From the NCBI GenBank assembly GCA_049688595.1, contig JBAVLA010000021.1, forward strand, positions 1 to 13,066: DNA of 13,066 bases. The letters are read 5' to 3'. This DNA is from Prado023 sp049688595. Its GTDB lineage: Bacteria; Actinomycetota; Actinomycetes; S36-B12; CAIYMF01. The notes under the pieces were generated by a model. The model saw only the letters and a list, made by a program, of their open reading frames with translations. It was not told the origin of the DNA and ran no database searches. The position numbers and the translations under genes were made by a program. This document shows, one piece after another, positions 7,519 through 13,066 of the stretch; position 1 is the stretch's first letter; each line of letters opens with the position of its first letter.

Positions 7519-8778
7519 GTGTTCAATGGGCTGGTGGCCGCAGCCCCGTTCCGCTTCGAGGTGCGATCCCGCGACGGCCTGCTGGCCCGAACGGGGGTCA
7601 TCTCCACGCCGCACGGCCAGATCCGCACGCCGGCGTTCATCCCGGTAGGCACGAAGGCCACGATCAAGGCGGTCCTGCCGGAGACCGCGGCCGCCCACGG
7701 GGCACAGGCGGTGCTGGCCAACGCGTACCACCTCTACCTCCAGCCGGGGTCCGAGCTCATCGACGCGGCCGGCGGGCTGGGAGCGTTCATGAACTGGCCC
7801 GGTCCGACGTTCACCGACAGCGGCGGATTCCAGGTCATGAGCCTGGGCGTGGGCTTCAAGAAAGTGCTGGCCATGGACCCAGAGGCCTTCACCGACGACG
7901 ACGTCATCGCGCCCGGCAAGGATCGCCTGGCCCGCGTGGACGACGACGGCGTGTCGTTCATCTCGCATCTGGACGGCTCCCGGCACCGGTTCACCCCCGA
8001 GTCGAGCATGCTCGTGCAGCACGAGCTAGGCGCCGACATCATGTTCGCCTTCGACGAGTGCACGACCCTGATGAACACGCGCGCCTACCAGGAGGCCTCC
8101 GTGGCGCGCACTGCCGCGTGGGCACGCCGCTGCGTCGCGGCCCATGAGGAGCTCACCGCGAACCGCTCCCACCGGCCGTACCAAGCGCTCTTCGGCGTGG
8201 TCCAGGGCGCCCAGTACGAGGACCTGCGGCGGTCGGCAGCGCGGGACCTCACCGGGCTTCGCCTCGACGGGTTCGGCATCGGCGGGGCGCTGGACAAGTC
8301 GCAGCTGGGCACGATCGTCGGATGGGCGTGCCAGGAGCTGCCGGAGGACCGGCCCCGCCACCTGCTGGGGATCGGCGAGCCGGACGACCTGTTCGCCGGG
8401 GTGGCCGCCGGCGCGGACACGTTCGACTGCGTGATGCCCTCGCGAGTGGCCCGCAACGGCGCGATCCTCTCCCGCGACGGCCGGTACAACATCCTCACCT
8501 CAGCGAACAGGTGGGCCTTCGAGCCCCTCGATGCCCAGTGCCGCTGCGCCACATGCACCCAGTACACCCGCGCGTACCTGCACCACCTGGCCAAGTCCAG
8601 CGAGCTGCTGGCACACACGCTGCTCACGATCCACAACGTGCACTTCATCGTGGACCTGGTCGACCGCATGCGCGCTGCCCTCGAGGACGGGGACTTCGCG
8701 GCGATGCGGACCGAGTTCCTCGGCCGGTACTACGCCCGCAGGGCCGCCTCCGGCGCCGGCTCGAGCGGAACGCCGTAG
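7519..8778 (+). CDS. tgt: Queuine/preQ1 tRNA-guanine transglycosylase
   Basis: Tgt swaps guanine 34 of GUN-anticodon tRNAs (Asp, Asn, His, Tyr) for a 7-deazaguanine base, the entry step into queuosine. This 419-residue protein has the catalytic pair (Asp100 in TDSGGFQ, Asp303 in TFDCVMPSR), base-recognition residues AFDEC (Asp179) and VVQG (Gln229), and the zinc site Cys341, Cys343, Cys346 and His372. It is longer than the roughly 375 residues of classic bacterial Tgt because of an insertion at about 111-142. The substrate-recognition loop, GGLAVGE in classic bacterial enzymes, reads GGALDKS (255-261). The GTG at 7519 is chosen for the upstream AGGGACGGGG; GTG 7534 is the alternative. Its 3' end overlaps the convergent queuosine-precursor transporter gene by 49 bases. 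Confidence 0.95.
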   Translation: MFNGLVAAAPFRFEVRSRDGLLARTGVISTPHGQIRTPAFIPVGTKATIKAVLPETAAAHGAQAVLANAYHLYLQPGSELIDAAGGLGAFMNWPGPTFTDSGGFQVMSLGVGFKKVLAMDPEAFTDDDVIAPGKDRLARVDDDGVSFISHLDGSRHRFTPESSMLVQHELGADIMFAFDECTTLMNTRAYQEASVARTAAWARRCVAAHEELTANRSHRPYQALFGVVQGAQYEDLRRSAARDLTGLRLDGFGIGGALDKSQLGTIVGWACQELPEDRPRHLLGIGEPDDLFAGVAAGADTFDCVMPSRVARNGAILSRDGRYNILTSANRWAFEPLDAQCRCATCTQYTRAYLHHLAKSSELLAHTLLTIHNVHFIVDLVDRMRAALEDGDFAAMRTEFLGRYYARRAASGAGSSGTP

Positions 8779-9452
8779 GTCGGCTCGTGCCGCTTCACCA
8801 GGGCGATCACGCGATAGGTGACGGGCATCACGACCAGCTCGACCGAGACCTTGTAGACATAGCCGGTGACCACGTAGTTCACGAACGTCCACCCGGTGAT
8901 GACCCCATAGAAGGCGATCGTGCAGAACACGAGCGTGTCGGCGAACTCCCCCACGGCCGTCGAGCCGAACAGCCGGAGCCAGAGACGCGACTCCAACGTC
9001 CGCTCCTTGATCCGGACGAGCACCCAGGCGTTGAGCAGCTGTCCGGTCACGAACGCGGCGAGGCTGGCCAGGACGATTCGCGGGACGAATCCGAGGACGG
9101 CCTCGAACGCCGCCTGATTGGGCCAGTCGGCAGCCGGCGGCGCCTGCTGGACGAGCCAGAAGGTGCCCGCCGCCAGCGCGGACAGCGCGAAGGCCAGCCA
9201 GATCGCGCGGCGGGTGGCCCGCCACCCGTACACCTCCGAGAGGACGTCGCCCACGACGTAGACCAATGGGAACAGGAACGCCCCGCCGTCGGTAATCAGG
9301 GGGCCGAACGCGATCAGCTTGGTGGCGCCGATGTTGGAGATGATCAGCAGCCCACAGAAGATCGCGACGATCGTGGCGTAGTGGCCGACGGTAAACGCGA
9401 AGGCCGGGCGGGCCGGCGTCGACGTCACTGCGGGGGCTCGATCGTTGCTCAT
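8730..9452 (-). CDS. yhhQ: Queuosine precursor transporter, YhhQ family
   Basis: This 240-residue integral membrane protein has about six hydrophobic segments and belongs to the YhhQ/Vut_1 family, whose E. coli member imports the 7-deazaguanine precursors preQ0 and preQ1. Family hallmarks are NIGATKLI near the first helix, FPLVYVVGDVLSEVYG in the second, and FGSTAVGEFADTLVF with its conserved acidic residue in the later half. The N-terminal 20 residues are Pro/Ala-rich and cytoplasmic by prediction. I chose the ATG at 9452; an in-frame ATG at 9500 would add 16 residues lacking any family feature. Neither start has a clear ribosome site. It follows apt on the same strand after 105 bases and overlaps the end of tgt, so this pair likely serves queuosine salvage. 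No preQ0 or preQ1 biosynthesis gene (queC, queD, queE or queF) is visible. Confidence 0.9.
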   Translation of the reverse strand: MSNDRAPAVTSTPARPAFAFTVGHYATIVAIFCGLLIISNIGATKLIAFGPLITDGGAFLFPLVYVVGDVLSEVYGWRATRRAIWLAFALSALAAGTFWLVQQAPPAADWPNQAAFEAVLGFVPRIVLASLAAFVTGQLLNAWVLVRIKERTLESRLWLRLFGSTAVGEFADTLVFCTIAFYGVITGWTFVNYVVTGYVYKVSVELVVMPVTYRVIALVKRHEPTYGVPLEPAPEAALRA

Positions 9453-9557
9453 GGGGTCGCCATTGAACCATGCGGCCGAGGGCCCCGAGCAGCACCCCAT
9501 GGGACGCCGAGGCGATGGGAGACGATCAGCGGCCGACAGTAAGTGGTCAGTGCGCGA

Positions 9558-10145
9558 TCAGTACGTGATCAGCGCTGCGACGTCCGCCTCGGGCGCCACC
9601 TCGGCCAGCGACGGCCGCCCCCCGAGACCCTCGAGCTCGACCAGGAACACCACGCCCGCGACGGTCCCACCGCACTCGTGGATCAGTCGGGCCGTAGCCG
9701 CCGCCGTCCCGCCGGTGGCCAGCAGATCATCGACGATGAGCACCCGACGGCCCGGCTCCAGGGCGTCCTGGTGGATCTCCAGGGAATCCAGGCCGTACTC
9801 CAGGTCGTAGTCGACCGAGTGCACAGCGGCCGGGAGCTTGCCCGGCTTGCGCACCGGGACGAAGCCGCAGCCGAGTTCATAGGCGATGGCCGCGCCCAGG
9901 ATGAACCCGCGCGACTCGATGCCCACGACCACGTCGAAGTCCCAGCCGTCCACGGCCGCGCACATCTGCTCGACCGTCGTGCGCCACGCGTCCGGGTCGC
10001 GCAGGACGGTGGTGATGTCGCGGAAGAGGATCCCGGGCTTCGGGAAGTCCGCGACGTCGCGGATGCGCGCCCGGATCTCAGCGAGGCGCTCGTCGTCGAC
10101 GGGTCGGCCGGGTACGGGCGGCTCACCGGACAGCTGCTCAGTCAC
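9558..10145 (-). CDS. apt: Adenine phosphoribosyltransferase
   Basis: Apt converts adenine and PRPP to AMP and pyrophosphate, the one-step adenine salvage reaction in the cytoplasm. The 195-residue protein shows the type I PRTase fold: DFPKPGILFRDIT (33-45), GIESRGFILG (75-84), VRKPGKLP (98-105), the PRPP-binding motif VLIVDDLLATGGT (135-147) and the C-terminal LVELEGLGGR. The length is typical. The start is uncertain: the GTG at 10145 has CAGAAT 7 bases upstream, which could be a -10 box for a leaderless message; the ATG at 10172 would add nine residues. The open frame continues far upstream, but this is shadow sequence of the divergent TPR gene. In many actinobacteria apt lies between secDF and relA; that arrangement is not seen here. 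Confidence 0.93.
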   Translation of the reverse strand: MTEQLSGEPPVPGRPVDDERLAEIRARIRDVADFPKPGILFRDITTVLRDPDAWRTTVEQMCAAVDGWDFDVVVGIESRGFILGAAIAYELGCGFVPVRKPGKLPAAVHSVDYDLEYGLDSLEIHQDALEPGRRVLIVDDLLATGGTAAATARLIHECGGTVAGVVFLVELEGLGGRPSLAEVAPEADVAALITY

Positions 10146-10203
10146 GGCGCCGATTCTGCCCCCCAGCGACATGCGGGGTTCGAGTTGGGACATGCTTGCC
10201 CAG

Positions 10204-11820
10204 ATGGATGACGACGACCTGAACCCGGACGAGCCCACCGAGGACGAGCTGTGGGAGATGCTCGACGACGCCACAGGCATCGACCGGGCCCGGATCCTGC
10301 ACGAGCTGGGCGGTCGCGCCTTCGCTGACGAGGAGTTCGAGCAGTCCGTCGCCCTGGCCGAGTCCGCGGCCCTGCAGGCGCGGGAGTCCGGCGACGAGCT
10401 CCTCACCGCGCGAAGCCTGTTCGGGCAGGCCGCCGGGCTGCGCCGACTCGGCCGGACGAAGGAGCTCATCGAGGTGGCCATGCAGGCGGCCGACCTGCTG
10501 CGGGCCAACGGCGAGCCCGCCGAGATCGCCGAATGCCACGCCATGGTTGCCGCAGCGTTCACCGACCTCGGCGACGACACGACAGCACTGGAGCACTGGT
10601 CGAGCGCCGCGCGGCTGTTCGAGAGCGAGCAGCGCCCCAACGAGGCCGGGCGGATGTGGATGTCGCTGGGCGAGGCGCTGGGGCGGCTGGGCCGACACGC
10701 AGAAGCACTGGAGGACTTCGACCACGCCCGCTCCCTGTTCCGCTCGTCCGACGAGCCGGAGGCCGTGCCCTGGGCCGACGACCGGGCCGCGGCCGCCCTG
10801 ATCGACCTCGGCCGAGTCGACGACGCCCTCGAGCGACTCCGGGCTGCGCTCTCCGTGCGGGAGGCCCAGCGCGACGTCCCCCGGATCGCCTATGCCCACT
10901 ACCGGCTCGGCTGGACCCTTCGCCTGGTGGGACAGCATGAGGACGCTCTGTCCCACCTCAGCGTCGCCGCCGAGATGTTCGACGATCTCAACGAGCTGGA
11001 GGGGCGGGCGCGCTGCGACCTGGAGGCCGCCAATGCCCTGACCTCGATCGGGCAGTACGAGGAGGCCGAAGAGCTCTACCGCAGGGTGCGGGCAGTGTTC
11101 GACGCGCTGGGCCACGACTCCCAGGTGGTCCTCAGCGACGCGAACCGGGCAGTGCTGCTGGCCCGCACGGGGAGACTGGAGGAGGCCGCAACGCTGAACG
11201 CCAGGTTGGTCGAGCGGGCCAGTGCGGCCGGGATCACCTGGCTGCTGGGCGACATCAGCAACCACCTCGCCCGCAACCTGATCGACCTGGGCCGGCCCAC
11301 CGAGGCCCTTGGGGTGCTTGACAGACAGGACCCTGAGTGGCTCGAACCGCCTTCCAGCGTCGCGGCGGCAGCCCTTCGGGCGAATGCCCTGCTGGCGACT
11401 GGCCGCCGCGTGGCCGCCGCGCGGGCCGCGGAGGACGGCCTCCGCCTGGCTGCCGACGCTGAGCTCGTGGCCGAGCGGGCGGAGCTCCACGAGATCCGCG
11501 GGCTGTCCCGGCTCACGCTGGCCAGCCGCCAGCGCACCGCGGCAGCCGAGCGCGACCTGGCCCACGCAGTCGCCCTTTACCTGGCCGCGGGGCTGACCGA
11601 GAAGGCCCGGGAGCTGTCGACGCACTTCCTGCCCAGTCCCGGACTGCAGGTGCCGCGCGGCGGCGGGTTCCTCACGGAGGCGCCGACGCTACCGGAGCCG
11701 AAGCAGGAGGGCCGCAGCGAGGGAGCGGCACGCAGTGACCAGCCCAGCGGTCGCAGCGACGGGACCGGCAGCCGCGGCGAGGGACGTGGGGACGGGCGCG
11801 GCGAGCCCCGAAGCGAGTGA
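10204..11820 (+). CDS. Tetratricopeptide (TPR) repeat protein
   Basis: The gene encodes 538 residues built almost wholly of about 11 TPR-like helical hairpins of 36-40 residues. Each has the usual pattern of small residues and a LGxxxEAL-type turn (for example LGRHAEALEDF, IGQYEEAEELY, TGRLEEAATLN). TPR arrays are protein-binding scaffolds; the partner is unknown. The N-terminus is very acidic (MDDDDLNPDEPTEDE). After residue about 490 the fold gives way to a disordered Arg/Gly/Ser/Glu-rich tail. No signal peptide, membrane helix or DNA-binding domain is seen, so it should be a cytosolic adaptor. The start is unclear: an ATG at 10192 lies four codons earlier; I favour 10204 because CATGCT stands 7 bases before it, as in possible leaderless starts nearby. 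It diverges from apt across 58 bases. Confidence 0.8.
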   Translation: MDDDDLNPDEPTEDELWEMLDDATGIDRARILHELGGRAFADEEFEQSVALAESAALQARESGDELLTARSLFGQAAGLRRLGRTKELIEVAMQAADLLRANGEPAEIAECHAMVAAAFTDLGDDTTALEHWSSAARLFESEQRPNEAGRMWMSLGEALGRLGRHAEALEDFDHARSLFRSSDEPEAVPWADDRAAAALIDLGRVDDALERLRAALSVREAQRDVPRIAYAHYRLGWTLRLVGQHEDALSHLSVAAEMFDDLNELEGRARCDLEAANALTSIGQYEEAEELYRRVRAVFDALGHDSQVVLSDANRAVLLARTGRLEEAATLNARLVERASAAGITWLLGDISNHLARNLIDLGRPTEALGVLDRQDPEWLEPPSSVAAAALRANALLATGRRVAAARAAEDGLRLAADAELVAERAELHEIRGLSRLTLASRQRTAAAERDLAHAVALYLAAGLTEKARELSTHFLPSPGLQVPRGGGFLTEAPTLPEPKQEGRSEGAARSDQPSGRSDGTGSRGEGRGDGRGEPRSE

Positions 11821-11869
11821 ACACGAGTCCCGGACCGGGAACGACGGTGGGCCTGCCCCCCGACGCAAA

Positions 11870-11936
11870 CCTCGCAGCCGAGTTGTAGGTGATCCCGCCC
11901 GCGCACGGCCGCATTAGCCACAACTGAGCTGCGAGG
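11870..11936. repeat. Imperfect 17-bp inverted repeat with alternative pairing partner
   Basis: The arms 11870-11886 and 11920-11936 match at 15 of 17 positions (CCTCGCAGC plus AGTTGT against their inverted copies), with a 33-base centre. The right arm can instead pair with a third element: AGCTGCG (11927-11933) against CGCAGCT (11952-11958). GATCCCGCC also occurs twice directly (11891-11899, 11936-11944). The cluster lies 50 bases after the TPR gene and could be a terminator region or an attachment-site/arm-site region for the downstream integrase. Confidence 0.45.
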
Positions 11937-11981
11937 ATCCCGCCACGCCGCCGCAGCTGAGGCCATAAGCCATTACTCCGC

Positions 11982-12011
11982 CTGAGCACGGGAAGTGCCC
12001 TCTGAGCACGG
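11982..12011. repeat. Two direct repeats of CTGAGCACGG spaced exactly 20 bp
   Basis: CTGAGCACGG occurs at 11982-11991 and 12002-12011, a 20-bp period close to two helical turns. Both copies therefore face the same side of the DNA. They lie 85-114 bases before the integrase start. Such phased pairs are typical of binding sites for recombination directionality factors, integrase arm domains or repressors; which applies here is not known. Confidence 0.45.
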
Positions 12012-12041
12012 ATAACAGTGCAGGACCGTGCCAGCCGGTGG

Positions 12042-12066
12042 CATGACATGCACTACTCTTGTCATG
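12042..12066 (+). promoter_or_regulatory. Candidate integrase promoter -10 box inside a dyad operator
   Basis: CATGACA (12042-12048) and TGTCATG (12060-12066) are perfect 7-bp inverted repeats. The 11-base centre contains TACTCT (12054-12059), a good actinobacterial -10 box. A protein bound to this dyad would cover the promoter. A second small dyad, TGCCA-GCCGG-TGGCA (12029-12043), sits where the -35 region would be. The integrase ATG is 30 bases downstream. Confidence 0.45.
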
Positions 12067-12095
12067 GATACCGTCACGACGCACCGGGGGACCCC

Positions 12096-13066
12096 ATGAC
12101 CAGCAAGACCACTGCGACCGCACTGCCGAAGGGCGTTGACCTGCTCCCATCCGGCCGGTTCCGGGCCAGGCTCACCCACGAGGGGCGCGCCCACACGACC
12201 GTGGTGGACTCCGCTCGCGAGGCCAGCGTGTGGCTACTGCGGACCCGCGCCGAGCTCGCTGCCGGAGTGCACGAGTCCCAGGACCCGACCGAGCAGGATG
12301 CACCCGCGGGGCGGAGGCAACCCACCCTCACCCGGTACTCGGACAAGTGGCTCGCAGCCCGCGAGCTGCGGGCGGCAACCCGGTTGAAGTACCGGCGGCA
12401 TCTTGATCGAGACATCCTGCCGGTGTTCGGCAGCACGCCGCTGGACGCGATCACGGTCGCCTCGGTGAGGGACTGGCATGAGACCCTTCACCCGCACGCC
12501 CCGGGCATGCGTGCCCACGCCTACGCCCTGTTGAGAGCGATCCTGAACGACGCCTACCGTGAGGACCGGATCACGGCCAACCCATGCCGTGTGAAGGGCG
12601 CCGGTAACACGTCCGGGCGGCTCCGTCAGGACGTGCCCACGGTGGCTCAGGTGGCCGCACTGGCCGCTGCGATGCCCGACGCGAAGCAGCGGTGCCTACT
12701 GCTCGTGTCCGCGTGGTGTGGGCTGCGCTACGGGGAGGCGACCGAGCTGCGGGTGAAGGATGTTGTGACCGGCCCGGACGGGCTGCCCGCGGCGATCCGG
12801 GTGCGGCGTGGTGTGGTGTGCGTCCAGGGCGAGTACCTGGTCGGGCCACCGAAGACGCATGCCGGCATGCGCGACGTGACCATCCCGCCGCACGTGCGTG
12901 CCGAGCTCGGCGCGTGGGTGGCGGAACTCGGTGACGACCCCGACCGGCTCCTGTTCCCCTCCAACGCCGACCCTGACCGGCATATGTCCAGCGCGCAGCA
13001 TCATGACGTCTGGCGGGTGGCGCGTGACAAGATCGGTCGGCCGGACCTGCGTTGGCATGGGCTCCG
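12096..13066 (+). CDS. int: Tyrosine recombinase/phage-type integrase (partial, runs off window)
   Basis: The first 323 codons of an integrase that catalyses site-specific integration and excision of a mobile element are present. The layout is an N-terminal arm-binding-like segment (residues about 10-65; SGRFRARLTHEGRAHTTVV), a SAM-like core-binding domain (about 75-165; LTRYSDKWLAARELRAATRLKYRRHL, given here in part only as its limits), then the catalytic domain from about 180. The first catalytic Arg is in CGLRYGE, the beta-hairpin Lys in PPKTHAGMRDVTIP, and the box II His in LRWHGL. The window ends inside the expected box II Arg codon, so that Arg and the nucleophilic Tyr lie outside. GGGGGA upstream of the ATG is a good ribosome site. 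No frame disruption is seen. Its promoter overlaps a dyad operator. No tRNA gene is visible beside it. Confidence 0.9.
   Translation, partial: MTSKTTATALPKGVDLLPSGRFRARLTHEGRAHTTVVDSAREASVWLLRTRAELAAGVHESQDPTEQDAPAGRRQPTLTRYSDKWLAARELRAATRLKYRRHLDRDILPVFGSTPLDAITVASVRDWHETLHPHAPGMRAHAYALLRAILNDAYREDRITANPCRVKGAGNTSGRLRQDVPTVAQVAALAAAMPDAKQRCLLLVSAWCGLRYGEATELRVKDVVTGPDGLPAAIRVRRGVVCVQGEYLVGPPKTHAGMRDVTIPPHVRAELGAWVAELGDDPDRLLFPSNADPDRHMSSAQHHDVWRVARDKIGRPDLRWHGL

Noticed and set aside
9524..9574. Three GATCAG copies and a GATCA-N5-TGATC dyad around the apt stop
   Set aside because: The motifs are short and partly inside the apt stop region; no regular spacing or clear terminator shape.
10146..10640. 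Long N-terminal extension of the apt frame
   Set aside because: Apt has a fixed size of about 170-195 residues and the extension is antisense to the TPR coding sequence.
10138..11625. 495-residue reverse frame opposite the TPR gene
   Set aside because: The forward strand encodes regular TPR hairpins throughout; the reverse product has no domain and is a mirror frame.
11821..12095. tRNA gene or tRNA fragment as attachment site
   Set aside because: No T-loop consensus or cloverleaf was found on either strand in this spacer.

Overview
This is a strongly GC-rich window with GC-ending codons, frequent GTG starts and several likely leaderless starts, which points to an actinobacterium (Actinomycetota). 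I cannot place it more finely. The gene complement (GlgX, Apt, a YhhQ/Tgt queuosine-salvage pair, a TPR protein) is chromosomal. The right edge enters what looks like an integrated element, beginning with a tyrosine recombinase cut off by the window end.

Layout: 1-191 may be the tail of an unidentified rightward gene. 192-568 is non-coding and leads into a small heat-shock protein (569-982). A strong GC hairpin follows, then the glycogen debranching enzyme glgX (1138-3264). Convergent with glgX is a three-gene leftward operon (6034 to 3285): an HPr kinase/phosphorylase (HprK) homologue with an intact P-loop, a Cys-based tyrosine/serine-type phosphatase overlapping it by ATGA, and a second HprK homologue whose P-loop is destroyed but whose C-terminal signature is canonical. 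Divergent from this operon is a rightward run: a class I methyltransferase (6184-7053), a small single-pass membrane protein (7082-7498) and tRNA-guanine transglycosylase tgt (7519-8778). Tgt converges, with a 49-base overlap, on a queuosine-precursor transporter of the YhhQ family (9452-8730). Upstream of that on the same strand is adenine phosphoribosyltransferase apt (10145-9558), which diverges from a long TPR-repeat protein (10204-11820). A 275-base spacer rich in inverted and direct repeats then precedes the integrase (12096 to the window end).

How the genes work together: tgt and yhhQ form a natural pair, with import of a 7-deazaguanine precursor and its exchange into tRNA. Apt salvages adenine. 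The most unusual part is the HprK-phosphatase-HprK operon. The two HprK-like proteins have lost different, complementary parts of the HprK active site, and a protein phosphatase is encoded between them. No HPr or other PTS gene is visible. This looks like a phospho-signalling or carbon-control module built from HprK parts, possibly with mixed oligomers. That reading is inference; its substrate is unknown.
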